This document shows positions 8,806-16,608 of a stretch of DNA of 64,000 bases, one piece after another. Location: positions 20,519-84,518 of the forward strand of contig JASKKH010000005.1 of NCBI GenBank assembly GCA_030154265.1, read 5' to 3'. Every line of letters starts with the position of its first letter. Within the stretch, counting starts at the first letter, position 1. The DNA is from Clostridia bacterium. GTDB lineage: Bacteria; Bacillota; DSM-521; Neomoorellales; Neomoorellaceae. A model generated the notes under the pieces. That model searched no databases and was not told the origin of the DNA. It saw nothing but the letters and a program-made list of their open reading frames with translations. A program made the position numbers and the translations under genes.

Positions 8806-9890
8806 GAGTATGCCTCCAAGATTTCTTTGGCTACTTGATCACTACCTATCATTTGGCCTTTAAGATTTAACAAAACAGTCCCTACTTCTAATTCATCAAA
8901 AACAAAGTTTTGAGCTCGTTGGCTTGCTCTGCCGGCTAATTTATCCAAAAACCCCTCTCCCCATCCTGTATTAGGTATAAGATCAAAAACAGCTTCAACT
9001 GTAGTAGACATAAGTATCTGGTTAACTACATTTTGGGGAGCACCATATGCTGCTGCCCAAGCAGCTAAAATTTCTTGACGACTATCAGCAATCCTACTAT
9101 GAGTGTAAAAAATACCACCTGCTACTTTTACAAGCTTTCCAGCATGACCCCAGAGAAGAACTCTTTTTATCCCTCGTTCCACACAACCTTCTAACATAAA
9201 ACCTAGAAAGTTACTTGTTAGAACAATAGCATTAGAAGGTAACCCATACTTTTCTTCGGCCTGGCGCTGACCCATACGACCCGGTGTTAAAATTAAAGTA
9301 TCCCAGCCAGCAGCCTTAGCAACATCAATCTGGGGAAGTAAAGAGCTTCGGAAAGCTTCTTCAGACATCGGCTCTACTATACCTGTTGTTCCTAAAATTG
9401 ACAAGCCACCTTCAATTCCTAATCTTGGATTTAACGTTTTTTTAGCTAATTTTTCCCCTTCAGGAATACTAATAGTTAATTCGATGCCCTTACCCGTATC
9501 AATAATGGGGGCTACAGCCTCTTCTATCATTTGTCTTGGGACTGGGTTAATAGCAGCCTCACCAACAGGAACAGCTAAACCCGGACAGGTCACTACACCG
9601 ATACCTTTTCCTCCTTTTAAAACCAAACCTTGTTCCCGTTTACGAGCATGAGCATAAATCGCAACACCATTTGTAATATCAGGGTCATCACCGGCATCTT
9701 TGATAACTTTAGCCTCTGTACCAAAAGATGTTTCTCTTACTGAAACAGGTATATTTACCCTTTCTCCACGAGGTAAAGTCAAAGTGACATTTTCTACCTT
9801 TTTACCCTGCCAGAGAGCAATTGCCGCTGCCTTAGAAGCAGCTGCTGCACATGTGCCAGTAGTATAGCCTCTACGTAATTTTCTGGCCAC
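8781..9890 (-). CDS. cbiD: Cobalt-precorrin-5B C1-methyltransferase
   Basis: CbiD methylates C1 of the anaerobic intermediate. Diagnostic N-terminal motif LRRGYTTGTCAAAASKAA is present, followed by KDAGDDPDITNGV, GGLSILGTTGIVEPMSE and LLWGHAGKLVKVAGGIF. I prefer GTG 9890: GGAGG lies eight bases upstream of it and would otherwise be inside the coding region. An ATG at 9908 gives six more residues but has only AATTAATG before it. Follows cobU closely. Confidence 0.94.
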   Translation of the reverse strand: MARKLRRGYTTGTCAAAASKAAAIALWQGKKVENVTLTLPRGERVNIPVSVRETSFGTEAKVIKDAGDDPDITNGVAIYAHARKREQGLVLKGGKGIGVVTCPGLAVPVGEAAINPVPRQMIEEAVAPIIDTGKGIELTISIPEGEKLAKKTLNPRLGIEGGLSILGTTGIVEPMSEEAFRSSLLPQIDVAKAAGWDTLILTPGRMGQRQAEEKYGLPSNAIVLTSNFLGFMLEGCVERGIKRVLLWGHAGKLVKVAGGIFYTHSRIADSRQEILAAWAAAYGAPQNVVNQILMSTTVEAVFDLIPNTGWGEGFLDKLAGRASQRAQNFVFDELEVGTVLLNLKGQMIGSDQVAKEILEAYSWQTKKDG

Positions 9891-9913
9891 CAGTATTTCC
9901 TCCATCATTAATT

Positions 9914-10489
9914 CTATTCTTCTAAAATTGAACCCTTTAAAGTAATAGGCAAACCTGCCACAACAAAATAAACGTTATCTGCAAAACGCGCCATTTCTTG
10001 ATTGGCAGAACCTAGAAGATCTCGATACATTCTGCCTAAAGGATAGGGAGGTATTAACCCCATACCAACTTCGTCAGTAACTAATATTACTCGAGATTTT
10101 ACTTTGTTAGCCATTAATGCAAGTTCTTTAACCTTTAAAAGGATTTTTTCCATCATTAATTCATTTTCGTCGTAGTTCAACTCCTTACCGCTTAAATGAT
10201 GTTCCAAAAGATTACTTAACCACATACCTAAACTATCTATAAGTAATGTATCTGCTTTTGACCCTTCAGTAGCTACAGTATCAACCAAATCAATAGGTGC
10301 TTCTACAGTACGCCATCCAGATGGTCTTCTACTCTGATGTTTTTCCACTCTCTTTACCATTTCTTCATCTTTAACGTATGCTGTGGCTACATAAACAACA
10401 TCGTTACTAGAAGCCGCCAATTTTTCAGCCAAGGCACTTTTACCACTTCTAGCACCACCAAGAACTAGTATTAATGAACCCCTTTCCAT
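9914..10489 (-). CDS. cobU: Adenosylcobinamide kinase / cobinamide-phosphate guanylyltransferase
   Basis: CobU phosphorylates adenosylcobinamide and activates it with GMP for nucleotide-loop assembly. P-loop GGARSGKS at residues 11-18, the guanylylation region with KHQSRRP (about residue 51, with the His that carries GMP in the family), and VTDEVGMGLIPPYPLGRMYRD are visible. 191 residues, a normal length. It is the first gene of the operon; AGGAGG precedes the ATG and overlaps the T-run of the riboswitch terminator region, so the terminator and ribosome binding site lie directly next to each other. Confidence 0.95.
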   Translation of the reverse strand: MERGSLILVLGGARSGKSALAEKLAASSNDVVYVATAYVKDEEMVKRVEKHQSRRPSGWRTVEAPIDLVDTVATEGSKADTLLIDSLGMWLSNLLEHHLSGKELNYDENELMMEKILLKVKELALMANKVKSRVILVTDEVGMGLIPPYPLGRMYRDLLGSANQEMARFADNVYFVVAGLPITLKGSILEE

Positions 10490-10512
10490 AACTTGGCCTC
10501 CTAAAAATAAAA

Positions 10513-10541
10513 CTTCAGCCCCGCATTGTTGGCGGCTGAAG
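10513..10541 (-). terminator. Riboswitch-controlled intrinsic terminator before cobU
   Basis: On the minus strand CTTCAGCC (10541-10534) pairs with GGCTGAAG (10520-10513), followed at once by TTTTATTTTTAGG. It sits between the cobalamin aptamer and cobU, in the position expected of an attenuator that stops transcription when adenosylcobalamin is bound. Confidence 0.85.
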
Positions 10542-10592
10542 TATATAAACTAAAACCATAATTGCAAGCCCTTTACGCGAAGGTCATATCCA

Positions 10593-10752
10593 TTTACAGG
10601 CAGGTTTCCTGGCTCCTGAATCATCACTTTTTTTGCCTTCCCAGTATGCTTGTGCTACCAGTGGCTTATTAAAAAAAGCTCCTCAGTTACAGTGGCGCGA
10701 CCGCTCAGGCCTTTCACCTGATTCCCTTTTAACCATTGAGGCACCTGTATCT
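10593..10752 (-). promoter_or_regulatory. Cobalamin riboswitch
   Basis: Read on the minus strand, this stretch has the family landmarks in order: the 5' closing strand ACAGGTGCC, GGGAATCAGGTG, a CCTGAGCGGTCGCGCCACTGTAA core, GCCACTGG, GGGAAGGC, then the B12 box element GATGATTCAGGAGCCAGG and the 3' closing strand CCTGCCTGT. This is established as the adenosylcobalamin-sensing aptamer. Together with the downstream terminator it should repress the whole cob operon when cobalamin is plentiful. The 3' end and the antiterminator pairing were not folded. Confidence 0.96.
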
Positions 10753-10768
10753 TATTCATTTTATTATT

Positions 10769-10798
10769 AGTATAAAGCACCCTCACTAAATAGGTCAA
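10769..10798 (-). promoter_or_regulatory. Sigma-A promoter of the cobalamin operon
   Basis: Minus strand TTGACC (-35, 10798-10793), 18-bp spacer, TATACT (-10, 10774-10769). Transcription would begin about 7-10 bases later, just before the riboswitch aptamer, which fits well. Confidence 0.8.
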
Positions 10799-10801
10799 GG
10801 A

Positions 10802-11062
10802 CTATGAAACAATATCTCCGTTTGTCTTATTAGTCAAAAAAAGCAATTGCTTATTCTTCTTCCAAATTGTTTTAGCATAACGTTGATTACGTAGCTGAAG
10901 TTGTTCCTTCTCTCGTCGTAAACGGTTAACCATTTCCCACTTTTCCGTCTCACTTTTTTCTACTAGACGCATCAATATGCGGCGACTGAGCCTTAATTGT
11001 TCAACTTTCTTTTCTAAATCTTTAATGCGTTTGTCAACCATCCCTTCTTTGTGGATAGCCAA
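10802..11062 (-). CDS. Small coiled-coil protein, unknown function
   Basis: An 86-residue, strongly charged protein. Residues about 8-75 show heptad-like Leu/Ile spacing among Lys, Arg and Glu and should form a long helix or coiled coil (for example KDLEKKVEQLRLSRRILMRL). No membrane segment, no signal peptide, no enzyme motif. I do not recognise the family. The start is probably the TTG at 11062, since AAGGGGG lies nine bases upstream; the ATG at 11041 has its purines directly against it. Only 28 bp separate the start from the left end of the insertion sequence, so its original upstream region has been displaced. Confidence 0.6.
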   Translation of the reverse strand: MAIHKEGMVDKRIKDLEKKVEQLRLSRRILMRLVEKSETEKWEMVNRLRREKEQLQLRNQRYAKTIWKKNKQLLFLTNKTNGDIVS

Positions 11063-11090
11063 TGGCCAATACCCCCTTATTTTACTAATT

Positions 11091-11110
11091 GAGCATTTTG
11101 CATAATTAAT
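11091..11110 (+). repeat. Left terminal inverted repeat of the IS
   Basis: GAGC-TTTTGCA is shared with the right end in inverted orientation; 16 of 20 positions agree. Confidence 0.7.
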
Positions 11111-11148
11111 AGCCCTTTAAAATAGCGGGTTTTAAGTCCATAAAAAAG

Positions 11149-11217
11149 AACTTCACCCCAAAAATCGAGAATTTTCAAGTGACCCAACAAGAAAACCACG
11201 AAGAGTGAAGTCACTTG
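11149..11217 (+). repeat. Overlapping inverted repeats in the IS leader
   Basis: ACTTCAC (11150-11156) pairs with GTGAAGT (11205-11211), and CAAGTGAC (11176-11183) pairs perfectly with GTCACTTG (11210-11217). The two downstream arms overlap by two bases and the second covers the proposed TTG start of the transposase. Such leaders in other insertion sequences block translation from outside transcripts; that role here is inference. Confidence 0.55.
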
Positions 11218-12423
11218 TATATTCTCCAAGAAAATTTATTTTCCTTTGAACAATTTTTAGAATTTGAGCCTGAAAGCAAATTAACTGAACTTTTTAAGGT
11301 TCTAGATTTAGAACTATATGCTAAAATGTTGAGACCTTCATCACCCTAAGGAGCTAAAGGTTATAATAGAGTTGCTATTTTAAGGGCACTTTTAGCAGCA
11401 CCTTTAGAAGGTATATCTACTTTTACGGCTCTTAATTCCAGACTTCTATCAGATATTCGTTTTAAATATTATTGCGGTTTTAATTTAACTGACTCGGTTC
11501 CTTCCGTATCTGTATTTAGTCGAGTATTCCAACAAATAGTTGATAAAGATTTAGCTGAAAAATTATTTTATGACTTAGCAGAAAAATGTACTAAAGAAGG
11601 TTTGATTGATGGTTCTACTATAGCTATAGATAGTACAGCTATTGATGCATATGAGAAAAAACAATCTAAGAAAAAATGCAAGGATACGGAAAATGCTACC
11701 TGGGGTGCTAAGTTTGATAGCTTTAAGAATAAACTAACCTGGTTTGGTTACAAGCTACATTTAGCTGTTGATACTAAAAGTGAACTTCCTGTTGCTTTAG
11801 AAGTTACATCTGCTCATGTAAATGACGGTGATGTATTAATTCCATTAGTTAGAAATGTACTTAGTCAAGAATATCTCCATAAACTTAAATATGTTTTAGC
11901 AGATGCTGGATATGATCAAAAAAAGAATTATGAATACTGCCTAAATGCAGGGGCTCAAGCTATTATTCCTTTAAACTTACGAAATGAAAAAGAGCCACCT
12001 ACAGGCTATACATCTAATGGCACTCCTAAATGCTCTATGGGTTATGAAATGGTCTATTGGGGATGTGATAAAAAATATCTAAAATTTCGTTGTCCCCATG
12101 TATTAGGGAAAGTAGATTGCCCTTACGGTACACAATGGTGTTCATCATCAGATTATGGCATGGTAATCAAGGTAAGAGTAGCTGATGATCCAAGAAGATT
12201 TTCCATGCCCCATCGTGATAGCAAAGGTTGGAATGAACTTTACAATCAAATAACTTCGGTAGAAAGATGCAACTCTGGATTAAAAGATTATTTAACAGCT
12301 AACGATCTTCATGTAAGAGATATTCACAAAGTTACTACCTACTTATTTATTAATGCAATAGTATTACTAGCATCAGCACTTGCAGTTAAAAATGCTAAAA
12401 ATATTAAATCCAAAGCTGCATAA
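11215..12423 (+). pseudogene. DDE transposase with an in-frame stop
   Basis: One continuous frame encodes a transposase of about 402 residues, but codon 11347-11349 is TAA (context SSP-stop-GAKGYNR). Upstream of the stop lies an N-terminus of the type LQENLFSFEQFL; downstream lie a DUF772-like segment (RALLAAPLEGISTFTALNSR) and the catalytic core: Asp in STIAIDSTAI, Asp in LADAGYD and Glu in SVERCNSGLK. The fragment after the stop can still be read from TTG 11602, yielding 273 residues without the N-terminal domain. TTG 11215 is the most likely original start, since TGA precedes it at 11206. No frameshift was seen. It should be non-functional unless the stop is read through. Confidence 0.85.
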
Positions 12424-12493
12424 AAAATAAAAATATTAGTTTAAAAATTCGATTCTAGAACCTAGGAGATAATGTACCCTTTTTTAGGCTACT

Positions 12494-12608
12494 GCCTTTT
12501 GCCAATTTTAAACAATAGAGTATCAAATAGCATTAACTGTAAAATTAGTCATCTGTTTGCTTAATATTTAGCTTTTATTTTTGGCAAAAAAGTTATTTTG
12601 CAAAAGGC
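12494..12608. repeat. Inverted repeat inside the right end of the IS
   Basis: GCCTTTTGC (12494-12502) is repeated in inverse as GCAAAAGGC (12600-12608), the latter being part of the right terminal repeat. So a second copy of the terminal sequence, in the orientation of a left end, lies about 100 bp inside. The 12424-12590 stretch holds no gene I can support. Confidence 0.55.
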
Positions 12609-12610
12609 TC
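12591..12610 (-). repeat. Right terminal inverted repeat of the IS
   Basis: Its reverse complement starts GAGCCTTTTGCA, matching the left end; it ends 26 bp before the stop codon of the PHP gene. Confidence 0.7.
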
Positions 12611-12635
12611 GATTATTAAAATATATGTTCTAAAA

Positions 12636-13484
12636 CTAAACCTTAATGCATTCCTTTATTTTTTCAGCTCTTCTTTTTAATTTAATGAACTCTTCCTCGC
12701 CAATACGAATAGAACCCAGATCTGCGTGGCTATTATCTTTTTGCCCATGAAAATCTGAACCACCTGTTATTATGAGATTATATTTATTGGCGATTTCCTT
12801 ATAGTGTTTGGTTGTTAACTCATCATGAAAAGGATAATAAACCTCAATACCTTGTAAACCTGCCGTGACTAAATCTGGTATAAGTTCATCAACTTTACTT
12901 AAACCTGGGTGAGCCAAAACAGGTACACCACCAACACTTAAAATTACCTCTACTGCTTTATAGGGTGAAATTTTATTTCGTGGAACATAAGCAGGTTTAC
13001 CTCGCTTAAGTAAAGTTGAGAAAGCAATTTCAAATGAAGGTACATACCCTTTGCGAACTAAAGTTGCTGCAATATGTGGTCTACCAATTGCTTCTCCATG
13101 TACCTCTTTCTCTACATCTTCTATGCTAATTTCAAAACCTAATTCTTGTAATCTTTTAATTATCCTTATATTCCGACGTTCTCTATCTTGACGCATTAAT
13201 TTTAAAAACAATAAGAATTTCTCGTTATGCCACTCTATGTAATAACCTAAAATGTGAATCTCTTTTTTTCCGTTTTCAGTACTTAGTTCTACCCCAGGTA
13301 CAATAGTTAAACCCATTTCAGGTCCAAGCTTTAATGCTTCTTCCAATCCAGAAATACTATCGTGGTCTGTAATACCCACAATTTCCAATCCTTTATCTCT
13401 AGCAAAGTATAATAGTTCAGAAGATGATAATAAACCGTCTGAAGCACTTGTATGAGTATGTAAATCTCCAATTAACGGCCTCAT
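12636..13484 (-). CDS. PHP-domain phosphoesterase (TrpH/YciV-like)
   Basis: The N-terminus has the PHP metal-binding signature GDLHTHTSASDGLLS at about residues 6-20, followed by GITDHDSISGLEEA, GVELSTE, GRPHIAATLV, VLAHPG and the C-terminal GGSDFHG, a full set of metal ligands. Relatives hydrolyse 3',5'-bisphosphates or the 5' ends of short RNA; the exact substrate here is unknown. ATG 13484 has TGGAG five bases upstream, better than the ATG at 13505, which has no ribosome binding site. About 282 residues. Confidence 0.88.
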   Translation of the reverse strand: MRPLIGDLHTHTSASDGLLSSSELLYFARDKGLEIVGITDHDSISGLEEALKLGPEMGLTIVPGVELSTENGKKEIHILGYYIEWHNEKFLLFLKLMRQDRERRNIRIIKRLQELGFEISIEDVEKEVHGEAIGRPHIAATLVRKGYVPSFEIAFSTLLKRGKPAYVPRNKISPYKAVEVILSVGGVPVLAHPGLSKVDELIPDLVTAGLQGIEVYYPFHDELTTKHYKEIANKYNLIITGGSDFHGQKDNSHADLGSIRIGEEEFIKLKRRAEKIKECIKV

Positions 13485-13522
13485 AACGACTCCATTCCAC
13501 TTCATTTATGTTTATTATAATC

Positions 13523-13553
13523 AAAGCCTACTTACTTAATGTAAGTAGGCTTT
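13523..13553. terminator. Intrinsic terminator, perfect 13-bp stem
   Basis: AAAGCCTACTTAC and GTAAGTAGGCTTT with a five-base loop. It lies between ymdB and the PHP gene. The T-run is on the plus side (TTTACATTTTTT); on the minus strand, where the flanking genes run, the tail is TTTGATTAT, so termination there may be partial. Confidence 0.65.
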
Positions 13554-13560
13554 ACATTTT

Positions 13561-14346
13561 TTAATCAGAATAATAATGTTGTAGTCGATTAACGCTTACA
13601 GCCTTACCAGTTACAGGATCAACATCAATTATTATTGCTTCTAATTGCATTACCCCATTAGCAACTTCAAACCTTGCTGGTAGGTTAGATAAGAACTTAT
13701 TAATTATGATCTCTTTTTTTACTCCTAATACAGAATCTCTTGGACCTGTCATTCCTACATCAGTTATATAAGCTGTACCGTTGGGAAGAATTCGAGCATC
13801 TGCTGTTTGTATATGAGTATGAGTCCCAACAACAGCACTTACCATGCCGTCTAGATACCATCCTAAGGCAACCTTTTCTGAAGTTGCTTCAGCATGGAAA
13901 TCAACTAATATAAATTTGGTTTCCTCACGTAATTCTTCTGCTAGTTGGTAACCAATACGAAAAGGGCAATCCATAGGAGGTAAAAATACTCTACCTGATA
14001 AATTTATAATTCCTACTTTATATTCCTGATTAACATTTACTATAGTATAACCCCTACCAGGTGTTCCTGGTGGATAATTGGCCGGTCTTATAATGCGTTC
14101 TTCCTTATCTAACAAAGAAAAAGCTTCTCGCTTATCCCATACATGATTACCCAAAGTTATAACATCAATACCCCCACTAAACAGTTCCCATGCCGTATCC
14201 AAGGTAATACCATTTCCACCCGCAACGTTTTCCCCATTTGCAATCACTAAATCAGGTTTATGTTCTTGGAGAACCATTGGTAGTATCTTTTGTATTGCCT
14301 TACGACCTGGTCGACCAACTACATCTCCTAACATCAAAAAACGCAA
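13561..14346 (-). CDS. ymdB: YmdB-family metallophosphoesterase
   Basis: YmdB in Bacillus is a 2',3'-cyclic nucleotide phosphodiesterase that affects biofilm and motility decisions. Visible: MLGDVVGRPGRKA near the start, ANGENVAGGNGIT, TLGNHVWDKRE, VDFHAEATSEKVALGWYLDG, and VVGTHTHIQTADARI, which supply the two-metal site. 261 residues from TTG 14346, chosen because GAGGGG lies seven bases upstream; an ATG at 14361 has none. ymdB is next to rny in many Firmicutes; spoVS, often found here too, is absent. Confidence 0.92.
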   Translation of the reverse strand: MRFLMLGDVVGRPGRKAIQKILPMVLQEHKPDLVIANGENVAGGNGITLDTAWELFSGGIDVITLGNHVWDKREAFSLLDKEERIIRPANYPPGTPGRGYTIVNVNQEYKVGIINLSGRVFLPPMDCPFRIGYQLAEELREETKFILVDFHAEATSEKVALGWYLDGMVSAVVGTHTHIQTADARILPNGTAYITDVGMTGPRDSVLGVKKEIIINKFLSNLPARFEVANGVMQLEAIIIDVDPVTGKAVSVNRLQHYYSD

Positions 14347-14401
14347 ATAATTTCCCCTCATACTTTAAGCATTAAAAGTATTATATACTATTTGTACCAT
14401 T

Positions 14402-14929
14402 TTATTTATTAAAAACCATGACGCGACCTTCCTCACGAAAAGCAATTAATTGCCGTTCGGATACCTTACCCTTAACACTCTCCAACATGTGATCAATTAG
14501 TTCTTCCTGAAGGATCAATTCTTCTTCCATAACATTATCATTATTTTCAGCAACCAACTTAGTACCAAACTCTTCACGTACCAAAGCCATTATTAATCCA
14601 ATTTCATAATGTGAAAGAGTTGCTACATCACGTTGGACTTCTAAAATCATTAGTTGATCATGAGGTTTATGATCAAGTTTTATTACTTTAGGTTGCCGAT
14701 TCTCAAGAGCATTATATACCTCTAGTGATTTGCGGAATTTGTTTTGAAATTCCTTTATATCATCACTAGCTAATGGTTGAGTCAGCATAAAATTAAACCT
14801 TAAAATCTGTTTTTGAGAATCAAAATTAATAGTTCCAACTTCTGGATAACGCACTAATATGGATATAAGAAGACTAATGCTATCTGAAACTTCGCCGCCA
14901 TGTTTGTACCTTAGGCTCAAGGCCGACAC
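14402..14929 (-). CDS. Conserved-looking protein of unknown function between ymdB and rny
   Basis: 175 residues, soluble, no signal peptide or membrane segment. The first half alternates short hydrophobic stretches (ISLLISILVRYPEVGTINFD) as in an alpha/beta fold; the second half is helical and acidic (EEELILQEELIDHMLE) and ends in a basic segment. No catalytic motif recognised. Possible starts are GTG 14929 (GGGGG four bases upstream) and TTG 14920. Its place between ymdB and RNase Y suggests a role in RNA metabolism, but that is only context. No promoter was seen between it and rny. Confidence 0.7.
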   Translation of the reverse strand: MSALSLRYKHGGEVSDSISLLISILVRYPEVGTINFDSQKQILRFNFMLTQPLASDDIKEFQNKFRKSLEVYNALENRQPKVIKLDHKPHDQLMILEVQRDVATLSHYEIGLIMALVREEFGTKLVAENNDNVMEEELILQEELIDHMLESVKGKVSERQLIAFREEGRVMVFNK

Positions 14930-15035
14930 CTGCCCCCGTACTTTATATATAAGTTGCTTGAACCAATATTGACACTACTTCTTCAACTATAGTAAAATTC
15001 CTGCCTATCTCGTCCCTCTTAAAAGACAAAATTTA

Positions 15036-15073
15036 ATGGCAGAGATGGTAAAGTCTTTTTCCACCCCTGCCAT
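15036..15073 (-). terminator. Probable terminator after rny
   Basis: On the minus strand ATGGCAGGGGTGG pairs with CCATCTCTGCCAT across a 12-base loop, beginning 6 bases after the rny stop and followed by TAAATTTTG. The U-tract is modest. Confidence 0.6.
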
Positions 15074-15078
15074 GATTA

Positions 15079-16599
15079 TTACTTAGCATAATCAACAGCC
15101 CGAGTCTCACGAATTACCACAACTTTAATTTGTCCTGGATACTCCATGTCTTGTTCAATCTTCTTAACGATATCTCTAGCCATTCGTACGGCTAAGACAT
15201 CATCTACCTTATCAGGTTTTACTAAGATGCGTACTTCTCTACCGGCTTGAATAGCATATGATTTTTCGACCCCTTCAAAAGAGTCGGCAATTTCTTCGAG
15301 TTTTTCTAACCGTTTAATATAAGCCTCTAGGGTCTCACGACGAGCACCTGGACGAGCAGCCGAAATAGCATCTGCTGCTTGTACCAGACTGGCTTCTATA
15401 CTATGAGGTTCTACATCTCCATGATGAGCTTCAATAGCATGAATTACTTCTGGAGATTCTCGGTACTTTTTAGTTAGTTCAACCCCTAACTTGACGTGGG
15501 GCCCCTCTACCTCAAAATCAACTGCTTTACCAATATCATGAAGTAGACCTGCTCGTTTTGCTAATTGCACATCTACTCCTAACTCAGCAGCTAATGCCCC
15601 TGATAAAAATGCAACTTCTAAAGAATGCTTGAGAACATTCTGACCATAACTAGTACGGTATTTTAATTTGCCTAATAATCTTACTAATTCAGGGTGTAAA
15701 CCATGTACACCAACCTCAAAGGTAGCTTGTTCGCCTTCTTCCCTAATTCTTTGCTCTAACTCGCGACGTGCTTTTTCAACCATTTCTTCAATTCTTGCTG
15801 GATGAATACGGCCATCAATTATCAATTTTTCTAGGGCAATCCGAGCAATTTCTCGTCGAATAGGATCGAAACTGGAAAGGATAACTGCTTCCGGAGTATC
15901 GTCAATTATCAAATCTACTCCAGTTAAGGTTTCTAACGCTCTTATATTCCGACCTTCCCGACCAATAATGCGCCCTTTCATTTCATCATTAGGCAAGTTA
16001 ACCACTGAAACTGTAGCCTCTGCTACATAGTCAGCAGCACAATGTTGAATAGCATGTGTTATAAGGTTACGAGCCCTTTTTTCAGCTTCCTCTTTTGCTT
16101 CAGCTTCTACCTGTTTAATCATTAAAGCTGCTTCATGGCGTATTTCTTCTTCTACATTTTTTAATAAGATAGACTTGGCTTCTTCAGTAGTTAAGCCAGA
16201 TATTCGTTCCAACTCGGAAATCTGCTTATTACGTAATTCGTCTAGTTCTTCCCTTACCTTTTGGATAGCCTCCTCCTGGCGGTGGAGACTTGCCTCCTTA
16301 CGCTCATTAGCTTCAGTTTTACGATCTAAAGCTTCCTCTTTTTGTAATAAGCGTCGTTCTAGACGTTGAAGCTCATTACGTCGTTCCCTGTTTTCTTTCT
16401 CAACCTCATTACGCATCTTATGAACTTCTTCTTTAGCTTCTAAAACAGCTTCTCTTTTCTTAGCTTCAGCTTCTTTCTTTGCTTCCTCAACAATTGACTC
16501 AGCTGCTTTTTCAGCAGAAGCAATTTTAGCCTCGGCTAAATATTTGCGAATAGCATAACCGCTAATTACTCCAAGTAAAATACCTATTATAAGAAGCAT
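15079..16599 (-). CDS. rny: Ribonuclease Y
   Basis: RNase Y is the membrane-anchored endoribonuclease that starts mRNA decay in Firmicutes. Layout: N-terminal transmembrane helix (about residues 1-17), a long Glu/Lys/Arg/Ala-rich coiled coil (about 20-190), a KH domain ([17 protein letters not shown]), an HD domain with [13 protein letters not shown] and [11 protein letters not shown], and a C-terminal segment. 506 residues, normal. The ATG at 16599 is 18 bases from GGAGG; an in-frame ATT at 16608 is nine bases from it and a TGA lies just before, so ATT initiation is possible. Confidence 0.95.
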   Translation of the reverse strand: MLLIIGILLGVISGYAIRKYLAEAKIASAEKAAESIVEEAKKEAEAKKREAVLEAKEEVHKMRNEVEKENRERRNELQRLERRLLQKEEALDRKTEANERKEASLHRQEEAIQKVREELDELRNKQISELERISGLTTEEAKSILLKNVEEEIRHEAALMIKQVEAEAKEEAEKRARNLITHAIQHCAADYVAEATVSVVNLPNDEMKGRIIGREGRNIRALETLTGVDLIIDDTPEAVILSSFDPIRREIARIALEKLIIDGRIHPARIEEMVEKARRELEQRIREEGEQATFEVGVHGLHPELVRLLGKLKYRTSYGQNVLKHSLEVAFLSGALAAELGVDVQLAKRAGLLHDIGKAVDFEVEGPHVKLGVELTKKYRESPEVIHAIEAHHGDVEPHSIEASLVQAADAISAARPGARRETLEAYIKRLEKLEEIADSFEGVEKSYAIQAGREVRILVKPDKVDDVLAVRMARDIVKKIEQDMEYPGQIKVVVIRETRAVDYAK

Positions 16600-16608
16600 A
16601 TATTGAAT

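Larger units (their letters stand above)
11091..12610 (+). mobile_element. Insertion sequence with DDE transposase (IS5/IS1182-like), probably inactive
   Basis: About 1520 bp bounded by imperfect terminal inverted repeats: the left 20 bases (11091-11110, GAGCATTTTGCATAATTAAT) match the reverse complement of the right 20 bases (12591-12610) at 16 of 20 positions. It holds one transposase gene, interrupted by a stop. I could not define a target duplication: AATT precedes and GATT follows. The family is inferred from the protein (DUF772-like N-terminus, Transposase_11-like DDE core). It is the only mobile element seen in the window and lies between the PHP gene and the small coiled-coil gene. 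Confidence 0.8.

Noticed and set aside
10542..10592. Possible second small gene or RNA between the cobalamin aptamer and terminator
   Set aside because: Best explained as the expression platform linking aptamer and terminator.
11206..11208. TGA in frame upstream of the transposase read as a second nonsense mutation
   Set aside because: The family-like sequence starts just after it (LQENLFSFEQFL), so it more likely lies before the original start codon.
11085..12616. Target site duplication of the IS
   Set aside because: AATT on the left and GATT on the right do not match; an ATT shared by both sides needs an extra base, so no duplication is claimed.
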